Below, piece after piece: positions 11,157 to 22,191 of a DNA stretch of 64,000 nucleotides. The DNA comes from Isoetes taiwanensis (Eukaryota > Streptophyta > Lycopodiopsida > Isoetales > Isoetaceae). The position numbers and the translations under genes are program-made. Each line of letters starts with the position of its first letter. Position 1 is the first letter of the stretch. The DNA lies in the NCBI GenBank assembly GCA_021234155.1, contig JAJEKV010000002.1:3926586-3990585 (forward strand), given 5' to 3'. A model generated the notes under the pieces. It saw only the letters and a list, made by a program, of their open reading frames with translations. It was not told where the DNA came from and searched no databases.

Positions 11157-13242
11157 TCAAGAAATTACTGACCTGTATTTATTGAGTTCAAATTTGAGAA
11201 TGTTGATGTCGTAGGCAAGTCCTGGGAATGTCTGTTCCTGAAGTAGTTTGGTGACTTTATGCCAAACATCTTTTTTCTTGAAGCCATTGTTCATAAATGC
11301 ATTCATAAGATCATGCATGTCAGATGCAGCTCTGACAGGGTTATTATGAACGTACAAAATTGGTTGAACCTGTGATATTATCACGTTGCAAGCCATGAGA
11401 TATGGCCTGCAACTGCTAGCATGAATGAACCTTGAAACTTTGAAAGGCAGCTTGCATCTTTTATCATACTTATACATAGCATATATTCCTAAATGTGGTG
11501 CAAAGATCTCAATGCTCAGATTCAGAAAATCCACTTTTCTTGCCATAGCAGTATCAACCAGATCATAAGAGGTTTCATCTTTTATTACCAGATGCTCCAA
11601 GTTGTAGATAGACAAATTGTCTTTATCCAGTTCACCAATACCCAAGAATTTTCTGATATGTGGATTGTTTACACTCAAGATATCGTCCATGTATCTAAAT
11701 GTGTTTCTGAAATCAGCAGCTTCATGAAGTCTACCCAAAGCAATAAGTTTCATGGTGAATTTCAGCTCGAACCAAGCAAGATAGATGTTGCACCAACATG
11801 GACTCGAGGCAAAGCCCATAGGTATGCCCCTGGTTTGCCTCCAAATACCATTGTACATAAGCAGGAAGCAGTTATTGAGCAACCATTTGTTCAGCTTTAT
11901 GAATGTATCCCTGTCCAACCTCATCCAATAGTTACCATCAGGTATACTGGCTTTCCATACCACTGTCACAGATCCATTATGATTTATATGGTACCACATA
12001 TTGAAACCAGCATTTTCTTTCTTCTTATAATTCCAAGAGATGTTAATAACATCATTCATAACATTGCATATTCCATCTTGCCCTTCAAGGGGAATGTTCT
12101 CGTAACATTTCGTGATGTCTGCCACGAAAAGGTCAGAGATTTTAGAAGGAAGATTGCAAACCACGTCATAAACTGAGTTTACCAGCCAAGAGGCCCTAAT
12201 TTTATTAGATGCAAACAAGTTGGCTGCCTTGCATTTTTTTCTTGCATATAAGAGGCCATAACTCAGTGATAAGATTAAGTCCAGATGCAAGAATAGAAGC
12301 TACAATAGAAAAGATAGAGTCATGCGCATTTGTGATCCATCTATAATCCTTCTTATGTGCCTTTAAAATCCCAAGAAGGTATGGCAGATTTGTACTTGAG
12401 TAATGTCCTTCCCCAAGCATACTTTGTACATCATTTAAGATGTTATTGATAAGTTCAGTCAGATCCACATTGCACTTAGTAAAATCAGAGCTATTAAGTC
12501 TTAGAGTAGCCGCTTCCCTGATATGAACAGGGCAAACAAAAGCTGGATTATTGGCAGCCTTGTCTATTCCAGCAATATATAGGTTAGCAATCAACCAGTC
12601 AATATTTTTAATGACTCTTTCATCCTGAATATGGAATTTCTTTTTATTCCCTGTATTTTTCTTGATAAAATCTTTTGCTAACCATTTAGTTTCCTTCCTG
12701 AGAGCAGATTTGCATTCATCAATCATGTCAGCTTCAGCCCCTGAAAAGGCATTCTCATGTATGGAAAAGAATTGTTCAATTGTCTCATTCATTTCAACTT
12801 TAAATCTTTCAAGAGTAAAGGGTGCATCAGGGATGTGGTTCAAGCCTATAGACAGCCAATTTCTTAGAGTTTTATTGTGAACAATTCTTAGATCAGTAGT
12901 CCTTATATGACCAATGCAAGGATCAATATATTTCTTAAAACCAGGAATGCCACAAGGGCATGAATACAGATTTGCCTCAGCAAAGATCATTTTAGGCTTA
13001 TATAAGATGTCCTTGAGGTTAACTGAATATCTCCAGCCAAAAACAGTAGATTCCCATAGTTCCTGGCCAATATTCCCAAAATACCTTTGAAGAACTAACT
13101 TGAAGATATTACTGAAATTGATCTTATCTAATACTTTGGAGAAGTACGTAAAGTGGACGTATTTAGTTTTCTGATTTTGCCTAATCGTGCGAAGCTTCCA
13201 TCTGCCATCAGGTTTGATAGTAAGCTCCTTCCTCTTTGAGAT
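11157..13242 (-). CDS. Reverse transcriptase part of the SAP-RT polyprotein
   Basis: About 695 residues, broken by one frame change at an A7 run near 12240. From the N-terminus: a C-x-C region (SCPCGIPGF) followed by GHIRTTDLRIVHNKTLRNWL; a helical stretch; then RT fingers with LPYLLGILKAHKK. Palm motif A is FVADITKCYENIPL, motif B is QTRGIPMGFASSP, and motif C is FRYMDDIL with the catalytic YMDD. The thumb region ends at 11157. The exon opens after a TTTTTACAG acceptor (13243) and continues, in phase, the reading of the upstream exon. No endonuclease or RNase H motif is visible. The overall style (GIPMG and RYMDD) resembles RTs of Penelope-like and related animal elements as I remember them, not gypsy, copia or L1. 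Confidence 0.7.
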
Positions 13243-13363
13243 CTGTAAAAACAGTATAATTGAATATTAGTCATATAAGTTGGGCATAACCCGATTAAAG
13301 TAGAGAATAAGTTGGCACTGTGGCCAGAAAGAAGTCATATAGTAAATTACTATAAAAATATAC

Positions 13364-14956
13364 CTTTTAATAGATTTTATTATGTCCAGTTTCAGAACTG
13401 GAACCCTGCCTATAACTAGTCCTTGTATTTTCAGCAATGCTAGTAACAGCAGATTCAGCAGAGTTAGCAGAGTTGCCACCATTTCTTCTCAGTTTTGGTG
13501 GCCTAAGAATACCACTGGCCATGGTATTACTAGGTTGAGCTCTCTTCTTGGAGGTAGCCTGATACCCATAGCTGGCATTATCATGCTGATGTTGATATAA
13601 AAAGGAGATGGGTTTGATGGTTTTTTCAATAATGTCCACCACCTTGTAATTCCCAAAAAGTTGCTTAAAGTTGACATTGCTGTCTTCAGCAAATTTGTGT
13701 GTCATAGCAATCATAATTTCCCTGACTGATAAGTAACCAATGTATACCAAAACTACATCCCTGATCTTTTCAGAAGACAAGAAGGTTGAGAACCTAGCAA
13801 ACCTCATAAAGATGGGATCATTAGGCCAGATTTTCTCCAAGTTATTCAACATATGCCATAACAGCTGGTCGAACCAAGTGATGTTATCAGGACATTTTTT
13901 ATCAGAAAGCCTGTCACAATTGCACTTTACAAAAGGACAGTAAGTGCGCCAGATTTTCTTGAGGTAAAAATCAATCCTTTTTTCTTCCACCTTGGCCATA
14001 TGCCCCTTTGTGCTGATATAAAGGCCAGTCCCTAAATCACATGTCCTACCCAGAAAATCCAATTTAAAGGGAAACTGGATGTCAATCCTCTTAAAGGGTT
14101 TGAGAAAAGAAAGAGCATTGCTCTCTGCCCTTTTTACCTCATCTGGCTGCAGCCGTGCAAGCCTAATCAATGCATCTTTATTGAGCGGGGCAATAACACC
14201 CAATTTCCTGCTGAGCCAAAGAGTGTGTTGGAATTGTTCTCCATGTATCTCTATATTTCTGTTTGACATGATGGGAAAAGGCCCACAGTTAAACAGATTT
14301 AACTCTTTAATATTATACCTGAGCAGCTCCTCTTTGACTCTATCTTCCTCACTGTTGCTCTGATTCTGAATATTTTCAGCTGGTATAACAGGTACCTGAT
14401 CAAACTGAGGAATCATAGAGATATCAAACAAACAATTGTCAAGAACGAGAGGTGTCTGCTCAGATTCCTTGGGTATTTCAGCATCATCATTGGTGGGATA
14501 AGATATTTTCAGGGAATTAGCCTTTTCAAGTGCAGTGAGACCCTTAATAAAGGCTCTGAGGTCAAAGATGTCATTAATATCAGCCAAGATATGTGCAGCA
14601 GGCAGATCTGAGTAGGCTTTATCAATTAACTCCTTGCATCGATTAAAGTCTGCTCCCTTAAAGCTGCAGACTAATTCAAGTACCTTATTGAAACCCAAGA
14701 ACAAAATAGCTGAAATATCACCTTCGGCCAGGCCACACTCCTTAGTAATAAAGACTTTGTGTAGATCATGCATCATAATGCATCCTAGCAGAGTCTGTAC
14801 AGCTTTGTTTGGTGCAGTAATGCCAGCAGTAGCATATCCGAAGTTTACCAGCTCAGGGTACCAACCAGGCCTATCATTAAGTGGCTGTTGCTGGTAATTA
14901 GTATGTTGGTTACATACTGCCAGTGTGATAGGATCAGCATTAAGGGAATTTCCTTC
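13364..14956 (-). CDS. Middle exon of the SAP-RT polyprotein, unknown domain
   Basis: The exon starts after a TTTTTTAG acceptor (14957) and reads 529 codons to an in-frame TAA at 13369-13367. One further codon (AAG) precedes a consensus donor GTATAT. The following 121-bp intron joins in phase 0 to the RT exon, so the TAA is the only thing separating this part from the RT. The protein is rich in charged residues with a QPDEVKRAESNALSFLKPF stretch, a CPFVKCNCDRLSDKKCPDN cysteine cluster and a basic, Ser/Asn-rich tail. A nucleic-acid-binding, Gag-like role is a guess. I do not recognise a family. Confidence 0.6.
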
Positions 14957-16210
14957 CTAAAAAATAGTCAATAGTTAGAAAAGGGTAAAGATAGTTAAGT
15001 ATAACTAGCAATGAGATAAAATTACAAAGCAGTCTCTAAGGCCCACACTGGTGAGACCAGTGATCAGAAGTAGTGTAATATATAGACTAGACTAGATCAA
15101 ACCAAAGATTTGACTAGACATCCAAATAGCCAAAAACAGCTATTGGACTTATCTGACCCCTTAAGGGGAAGCCTTAGAGATTGAGCAGGAAATTAAAACT
15201 AACATGAAATAGTAACCAAATTGTATAAGAAATTGAAAATACTTTGAGTAAAATTTATCAAGTTACAATCAAAGGTGAGTACCTGTATGGTAGTCTAAAA
15301 CCTATATAGAACAAGTATACAAACAGATATAACAGAATACTGTAAACCGAATAATTCTTCAAATTTGTCGAAATTATCTCATCCACAACCATAAGAAGCA
15401 GGGAGAAGAATGTTTGGTTACCTGCAGTCAAACAGAACACATGTTAGCCTAATGGGTAACTGTGAAATTGACTAGCAGGTAAGCAATAAACATTCTTGGC
15501 TTTTTCAGCCCTTTACCCTAGTAACAAGAAAGATTTAAAGGAAATAGAAACAGAAACATAAAGGATGAGTATGTATAAGAGATCATAAGAGCACCATAAA
15601 CAGTTTCAGCAGGTCAAGCAATCATGTAGAACTTTAAATATGTAACCGAATGCATGAAAATAAGGGTTAAGCTTCAATACAATAGCCTGTTAGTCATGCA
15701 TGACAATGCAAACCAATTTACAGGAAAGAAGACTATTTACAGAATTTATGGATCAAAAGGGGCAGCAAATATTAGAGATACCCAAATGCATATGCTGCAA
15801 AATTGCTCAAAACCTAAACCTCAGTGGCCAATTCATAGGCAGTATGTGCGGGTTTTTGATCTGCATCTTAATTGTATCAGGTCTACTAGATGAACTGTGT
15901 GTAACATAATTATTAGATTATAATAATAGAAACAGCAGATCTACTCCTCGTAACAAAAGTATGTAACCTTAATTTAGCTGCTCCAGCAGGGTATAACAAT
16001 TTTAATACAATCCTATAAGCTAACAAAACTAATTAACCGATTAAACTTCCAGAAAACATGAATAGTATAGCAATAATAATAAGAGCAAATCATTTAAGCT
16101 TAAAACAAAATGAATTCCTTCCAAACATCGAAAATAGATTAGGTAGTATGTGCATAAAGATCAGACAGATTATGTAAAATGTTCATAAAGATGAAATAGT
16201 AAATCTAAAC

Positions 16211-16522
16211 CTGATTTAGAAGCAGATCTTCATCTGCAATGTCATCGTCTTCCTCTGAATCCGCCACGAATTCAATGCTTTTGCCTGCTGGATCACTAGT
16301 TCCATCAAGATTCTGACAAGGTTTCAGAACAGGGATGAATTTTGTGATGCTATCACCAGCCCTAACCCCATTAGGATCGATCTTATGAATTCTGCATAGT
16401 TCCAGCAGCTGAGACTTAGAGGGCTGCTGGCTGGGGTGCTCAATGCCTGCTTTCCTCAGCACTTCTATCAGTTTGCTCCTTGTGAGCCCCTTGTTGCTAG
16501 AGCCTTCAGGGCGACCAGCCAT
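16211..16522 (-). CDS. First exon of the SAP-RT polyprotein (SAP-like domain)
   Basis: 104 codons from ATG at 16522 to the donor CAG/GTTTAG at 16210, phase 0. Joining to the acceptor at 14957 gives a 633-residue chain before the TAA. Residues 13-50 have the SAP pattern LTRSKLIEVLRKAG...KSQLLELCRIHKI (leucine-spaced helices around a conserved gap), a DNA-binding fold common in chromatin proteins; the tail is acidic (DSEEDDDIADED). The exon lies wholly within the right direct repeat. The other copy of the repeat has the same ATG but a broken frame. It could instead be a stand-alone 105-residue protein if the intron is not used. Confidence 0.6.
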
Positions 16523-16554
16523 AACTAATGTAAGTAGACATAGCTACACTATGT

Positions 16555-16563
16555 CTTTTTATA
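16555..16563 (-). promoter_or_regulatory. TATA box of the SAP-RT element
   Basis: TATAAAAAG on the minus strand, 33-41 bp upstream of the ATG at 16522. The left repeat has the related ATATAAATAG at the matching place (about 9707-9716). The short distance would leave a very short leader. Confidence 0.5.
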
Positions 16564-17871
16564 TTGGAATCCTAAACCAAGTTATCGGGATAATCTGCTT
16601 AATAGTAACCTGATTTCCTGATCTTAAATTACAAGAAAGCTTAATCAGAACCATGGCCATAGGATTGTACCTGTATGTGATCTATGGTGGGATTTTCCGC
16701 CAGCAATTCATTGCAAGTAACTGTAAATCTCTTTTTTGCATGAGAAGGTACGGTATTATACCATGCTGGAGATGTCAAGATCAAATGCATGCTGCCGCCA
16801 TAACTAGGGTTACTGCGAGTTCTCACGGCATACTCCCATTTTAGGGTTTTTTTTAAGTTTAAAAAAATAATAAGGTAAAATATGTTAACCGTATTTTAGG
16901 CCAAGGAGTATATAAGATCAAAGGAAATAAAAGATAATAGACCAAGAAAGATCTTATATTAGAGAAATATTATGCAAATAACATACCCCATAGGTTATTA
17001 ACAATATGCTCATTTCATATAGGCAAAAACACAGATATAAGTTCGAATTTAAACCAAAGGTGGACCATAGCCATGCCTTGTCATTGACATCCTTTGTAGG
17101 AACAAAACTTAAAGTGTTTAAATTGCAAATTCTTAAGGGTGTACTCAACACTTAAATGTACTCCCTAATGGAGACCCAAAGTATGTTTAGACTAAATAGC
17201 TCCTTACAGTAATTATGTCCACCATAAGGGAAGATGATAGTTTCAGTATATGGAATGTTGTCCAGCCAGTGGAGATCAATTCTGGGTCATGAGTTCTTAA
17301 ATTTCAACCAGAGATACCGCATGGTCCATTCCTGCAAATTTATGTAATATTAGGCTTCCAACCATTACTATATTCACTGGTAATGTTTTAAACGAGCACA
17401 GGTTATGAAATCATAAAGCAATATAAGTAAAAAAAAATTTCAAGCTACCATGATATAGCAGTTAATTAAAAAAGATAAGCCTATAACCAATCAACAATTT
17501 GCCTTACGACTTTAGGATGTTAACCTTCAACGAAAATTCAAAGTATGATTTGATCAATTAGCATCACTCAGTAATTCTGTCCACCCAATGGGAATCTGGT
17601 AGTATTCGTAACTAGAATCGTTATACAGCATGTGGAGATCAAATGTGGGTATGAGCACATTTGTTTTAGATTTCAAACAAAGACTCTGCATGTTCTATTT
17701 CGTCAAATTAGATATTAATCCTTACTAAATCACAAGTTCTGCAGAAATGTATTTTATGACATCATGCAGCAAAATAAGTATTCTTTCCAAGCTGTCCAAG
17801 ACATAGTAGTTGATTAACCCTATCAATTTACAGTATCAGTCATTTGACTCATAATATGACAAGATGTAGAA

Positions 17872-17873
<2 letters not shown>

Positions 17874-17921
<48 letters not shown>
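17874..17921. repeat. (AT)n microsatellite
   Basis: Pure alternating AT between the end of the SAP-RT repeat and the start of the first composite repeat. Shorter AT runs occupy the matching place near 11029. Confidence 0.95.
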
Positions 17922-17922
<1 letters not shown>

Positions 17923-17939
17923 ATCATATATATGTTTTT

Positions 17940-18400
17940 ATGTTTGTCGCGCTTATCCGACCGTTGATCCGAGATCCGACGGCTCTCGTGGCTTTGGGAA
18001 ATATCCTGTGGTCCAGATGGGCTGGGAGTTCCTATATATATTCTATATAGACGATCCTACGGTCCAGGTTGATCTGATCCTGACCGTCGGTCTGAGATCC
18101 TATGGCTCACGTGGCTTTGGGCATATCATACGGCCCAGATGGCTTGGGAGTTTGTTTGTAGCTTATATGTAAGCGATCCTACGATCCCAGTTGATTTGAT
18201 CCCCGATCGTCGGTCCGTGATCTTACTACCACGTTGCTTTGGGACACATCCTACGGTGCACATGGCTTTGGGAATTATATGTAATAGATCCTATGGCTCA
18301 TGTTGCGTGAGATCTCGACCCTTGATCGGGTCCAAGATCCTACGGCCCAAGTTGAATGCTCATCCTTTAGGAAAAGGCTTTTAAAATTTTTATGTTGTGT
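17940..18400 (-). repeat. GATCCTACGG subrepeats, copy A
   Basis: Diverged units containing GATCCTACGGTCCAGGTTG, GTCGGTCCGAGATCCTACGG and CATCCTACGGTGCACATGG, spaced roughly 70-110 bp. They form the body downstream of the tRNA-like head in minus orientation. No frame within them is conserved among the copies. Confidence 0.8.
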
Positions 18401-18401
18401 G

Positions 18402-18460
18402 GGGAATTCGAACCCTGTCCATTGATCCCCCAGCCCCCCATTCTAACCACTAGACCAAGC
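18402..18460 (-). promoter_or_regulatory. tRNA-like module with A and B boxes, copy A
   Basis: The minus strand reads TTGGTCTAGTGGTTAGAATG (A box, 18458-18439) and GGTTCGAATTCC (B box, 18414-18403), about 25 bp apart. These match the internal RNA polymerase III promoter of tRNA genes; the A-box part is very like the D-arm region of tRNA-Gly. No acceptor stem pairs, so it is not a functional tRNA. It is typical of a tRNA-derived SINE head. Confidence 0.75.
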
Positions 18461-18539
18461 ATTAATTATATGAATAATTTATGTTTCACATATACTTAAG
18501 GGTAATGTTCCCATTAAGATAAAATAGACTATAACATTC

Positions 18540-19560
18540 TAGCTAGTTCAAGAAGGTTCTAGAATGTTCTGGAAGGCTCTAGAAAGTTCTAGAATCTTCT
18601 AGAAAGTTCTAGAACATAAGAGAATCTAGAAGGGATCTAAGAAAATTCTTCCAGAAAGTTCCAAATTGTTCTAATAAGTTTTAGAATGTTCTAGAATGTA
18701 GGGGAATTTACGGGAATGTAAGGAAATCTAGGGAAATACTTCCAGAAAGTTCTAGAATATATTGAAAGTCTTAGAATGTTCCAGAAAGTCTTAGAATGTT
18801 CTAAAAAGTTCTAGAATGTAAAGGAATCCAGAAGAATCTAATAGAATGTAAGAAAATCTTATAAAATGTAAGAGAATCTAGGAAAATATTTACAAGCCTA
18901 AGGGAATCTCTTAAAATCTAGGGGATCTAAAGGAATCTTCATAAAATCTAAGGGAATCTAAGAAAATGTTGATGAAATCTTAGAGTATCTAAGGGAATCT
19001 TTATAGAATATCTTTGAATCTAAGGGCAAGTTCTAGAACATAAGAGAATCTAGGGGGGATCTAAGAAAATTCTTCCAGAAAGTTCCAAATTGTTTACGGG
19101 AATGTAAGGAAATCTAGGGAAATACTTCCAGAAAGTTCTAGAATATATTGAAAGTCGTTCTAAAAAGTTCTAGAATGTAAAGGAATCCAGAAGAATCTAA
19201 TAGAATGTAAGAAAATCTTATAAAATGTAAGAGAATCTAGGAAAATATTTACAAGCCTAAGGGAATCTCTTAAAATCTAGGGGATCTAAAGGAATCTTCA
19301 TAAAATCTAAGGGAATCTAAGAAAATATTGATGAAATCTTAGAGTATCTAAGGGAATCTTTATAGAATCTCTTTAAATCTAAGGGCAATCTGATAAAATC
19401 TAAATGAATCTAAGAGAATCTAAGGGGATCTTCATAGAATCTTGGAGAATCTAGGGATATTTAATGGAATCTAGAGGGAATCTTATAAAACTTAGAGAAA
19501 TACTCACGAACCCTCTAAGAGAACCTTGGTAGAATCTTAGAGAATCTATGAATTTAGAGT
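18540..19560. repeat. GAATCT array of composite repeat A
   Basis: A kilobase of degenerate GAATCTAAG and TTCTAGAA units. A segment of about 340 bp from 18605 is repeated from 19029 with few differences. It is almost co-linear with 38690-39340. Confidence 0.9.
18547..18614. promoter_or_regulatory. Array of 14 heat-shock-element pentamers
   Basis: TTC and GAA alternate strictly every 5 bp from 18547 to 18614 (TTCnnGAAnnTTCnnGAA...); 13 of 14 units are perfect and one is CTC. Three units suffice for heat-shock-factor trimer binding, so this is an exceptionally long site. More partial units follow to about 18820. Confidence 0.85.
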
Positions 19561-19644
19561 ATTCTCAAGAGATTCTTTTACAAGAACTTGCACGTAGGAA
19601 CATGCTAAAACTCAAACATGCACCGTAGGACGCATTAAATTTCT

Positions 19645-19646
<2 letters not shown>

Positions 19647-19726
<80 letters not shown>
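19647..19726. repeat. (AT)n microsatellite, about 80 bp
   Basis: Pure alternating AT directly after CTTGTATA, the right end of composite repeat A. At the matching place in copy C (about 39408-39414) the run is only a few units long. Confidence 0.95.
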
Positions 19727-19727
<1 letters not shown>

Positions 19728-20379
19728 TATTCGTTGAATAAACGTGTCTTCTGTTGTGGTGCATACTGTAAAGTAGCAAGTTTAACACTTTTGAGAGAAT
19801 GAGGGAGGCACATAGCGTATCAATCTGTGGTGGTTGTAAGATTACTTGGCTGGAAATCAAGGCTTTTATAAGTTGAGCCTCTCTGAAGGATTGGCTACTC
19901 CGATATACAAATCGATCATAGTAACTCCACTAAAATGGAAATACTAGAATTCACAAAATCTGTAATACTTCATGTGTTTGAAAAGAAAGAAAGACTGCTT
20001 CCACAAGGCCGAGACTGGCATCATCACGCAAGGCCAGATTCCTTTTGCTAAGATCATATGCTTGTTATCCATTTCGCAATGGGGCTAGGTTTTTGCCAAA
20101 GGAATTCTGCTATAATTGGGTGTTATATGTGCCCATTATAAACCGCACTGTGTACCCAATTACAATTATAAAAATGGTACCATGTAAATCACATGCATAG
20201 CAATAAGTTGTGCAGACATAGATTTGGTTTCAAAGCCCTCAAGACACAACATATTTTATAAGAAACTTTGGTACTTTGTTTTATTTGCTATCTATCTATT
20301 ATCTATTTTCTAATAATCATTAAAGCTTTGGTACCTTTATTTTTTAAAATTAACAAAGCTTATGCTTTTAGATCTTAGA

Positions 20380-20583
20380 ACTCTAGAATATGGAGTATAC
20401 TTATATTGCACAAATTGTTTTCCAAAGCTTGTTTTTTCTCTAAATGGTATGTTCACCATATGCATAAGCCGCGTTATCATATGTTTAGTTCATGCTTACA
20501 CATCTATTAGAACTCTAGAATATGGAATATACTTGTATTGCACAAATTGTTCTCCAAACAATATGCTCACCATATGCACAAGC
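20380..20583. repeat. Diverged direct duplication, offset about 130 bp
   Basis: AGAACTCTAGAATATGGA and following sequence (cacaaattgt...caccatatgca...agcc) occurs at about 20379-20470 and again at 20509-20583 with a deletion in the second copy. Confidence 0.75.
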
Positions 20584-21670
20584 CATTTTACCATGCGTCT
20601 ACCTTCTACTTTAGAGGTTAGACTCATTTCAAGCTATAGACCAAAAATTGATGCATATAATTCAGAGTATGACTCTATGTTTGCATGTTGAAGACAAATG
20701 TGTCTTAGACCAAGCACTGCCAGCATTTGCAGAGCATATATAACAGCGTACACAATGTCGTATATCCTTCTAGTGCCCGTGCGTTTTTGGACAACTAGAA
20801 CACAAATGCCAAAAGCTAGCATCTCGTATATGCTTGGGCAAAGAAGCAAGCCACCATATAATAATATTGTATGCCCTAAGTAAGTATACCAATATGCATA
20901 TATCATAAAACAATAAAATAACAAAAATCGCCTATTGACAACCATTGCTCTGAGGCCACACGTTCAAGATTGGCTATATGTAATTTACCATCACATGGAG
21001 TTTGTTACGAACCAAAGGTTAGCCAATAATCAAAAGATCAAACATCTAGTAAACCAACACTAAAACATTAAAGATTCTCAAAACCAGGCCTTTAGCCCAA
21101 AGCTCTCCCCCCAACCGGACCACTCAGCTAGCAATATCAGGCTGGAATATAAAACAGTAAGGTATATCTGACAATCAGTTTCCTCTTGTACCTCCTTTCT
21201 CGAGCTAGCAGTCCTCAATATGATACACCAAGAGTAAGGTTCTAGGATAGTAACATGATATTAAACAAGAACAGCAAAAGCTCTAGGAAAAAGGTGATGG
21301 TTTTCTAGGAATCAGATTCAAGGGTGAATGAGTAGAGCGGTCTTTCTTGACCCCCTATCACTCTTTCGGTCATAGCACTCTTATTCAGACGAGTTATGGG
21401 AAGTGCCATCCCAATTCAGAAACTAGACTTTGAGACGGTTCCAGTGAAGTAAATATCGCCTCAATTGGAGCTCTAGTTGCAGGAGATATCACCAACTGAA
21501 GTTTAAGTTCTATTTATAGACGTCTCTGCGACTTTAGCCTTCTTTGGCCCGCCTTTTGCCTTTTGCCTTTTGTTCCCAACCATGATATGTACTAATTCTA
21601 TATGCTTAATCATATTGGCCACTCCCCCGAGCTCATTATTAGATATTAACCTTAAACCATATCAGAGTTG

Positions 21671-21905
21671 TTCTAGATTGGCTTCATGTGATACATGTGC
21701 TATCACATGTTCAAGATTGACCATATGTCATTTAACATCACATGAGGCTGAAGCTATTCTAGATTGGCTTCCTGTGATACGTGACTGTTGTCACATGTTC
21801 GAGGTTGATCGTATGTAATTTACCATCATAAGCACTGAAGTTGTTCTAGATTGGCTTCCTATTATACATTGGACAAGATGTCACGTGTTGATGAATCAAA
21901 TGATT
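21671..21905. repeat. Tandem repeat, period about 87 bp, three copies
   Basis: TTCTAGATTGGCTTC begins at 21671, 21757 and 21844, followed each time by a diverged gtgatac...tcacatgttc...ttgaccatatg segment. A related partial unit lies at about 20950-21010. Confidence 0.8.
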
Positions 21906-22191
21906 TACATCCTTCCAAATACAAAATAAAGAGAAAAACTACAAAATACCCTTATGTTTGACGAATTTCACAAGATACTCAAGAGTGTTACTTATTTTCT
22001 CAAATGCCCTTGGTCAACATACAATGTATTAAGTATTTTTTGAAATTATTCAAATGCCCTTTGCATATACATTAATTTCCCAAACGTTTCTAAGTTTTTT
22101 GTTAATAGTAAAAAACATAAGGGTATTTTATAGTTTTTCCCTAAAATAATGACTGAGCCAAATAGTTTAATTGATGTATTACAAGACGGGC

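Larger units (their letters stand above)
8243..17875 (-). mobile_element. SAP-RT retroelement with 2.8-kb direct repeats
   Basis: A 9.6-kb unit read on the minus strand: a right direct repeat (15074-17875), a 4-kb interior (11029-15073) coding for a polyprotein with a reverse transcriptase, and a degraded left direct repeat (8243-11028). In minus orientation both repeats start TGCATTC and end near CTATCA or TTACA, like LTRs, but the RT is not a copia or gypsy RT. I see no aspartic protease, RNase H or integrase. The first coding exon lies inside the right repeat. This fits a Penelope-like or other lineage with pseudo-LTRs better than a classical LTR element. I found no target duplication. Class assignment is inference. 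Confidence 0.7.
15074..17875 (-). repeat. Right (upstream) 2.8-kb direct repeat
   Basis: The intact member of the repeat pair, with promoter and first exon of the element. Its outer end runs into an (AT)n tract at 17874-17920. The inner end lies in the first intron of the polyprotein. A small perfect hairpin (CACTGGT/ACCAGTG) at 15046-15062 lies just inside it. Confidence 0.9.
17927..19645 (-). mobile_element. Composite repeat, copy A
   Basis: In minus orientation this copy starts at the conserved CAAGAAATTTAATGCG end, runs through a GAATCT array, a heat-shock-element run (18614-18547), a tRNA-like module (18460-18402) and GATCCTACGG subrepeats, and ends at CATATATATG. Copies B (36610-37905) and C (37945-39415) share order and ends. 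There is no coding capacity. The array holds an internal duplication: sequence from 18605 recurs from 19029, a 424-bp offset. The element class is unknown; it looks like a non-autonomous repeat containing a SINE-like part. Confidence 0.6.

Noticed and set aside
11493-12176. A 227-codon plus-strand frame
   Set aside because: It is the antisense shadow of the reverse transcriptase, which has clear motifs on the minus strand.
15258-15440. A 60-residue hydrophobic protein, identical at 8418-8600
   Set aside because: Identity is explained by the 2.8-kb direct repeat, and the frame lies within the first intron of the SAP-RT polyprotein.
18402-18460. A genuine tRNA gene
   Set aside because: A and B boxes are good, but no acceptor or anticodon stem pairs and the module is part of a repeat.
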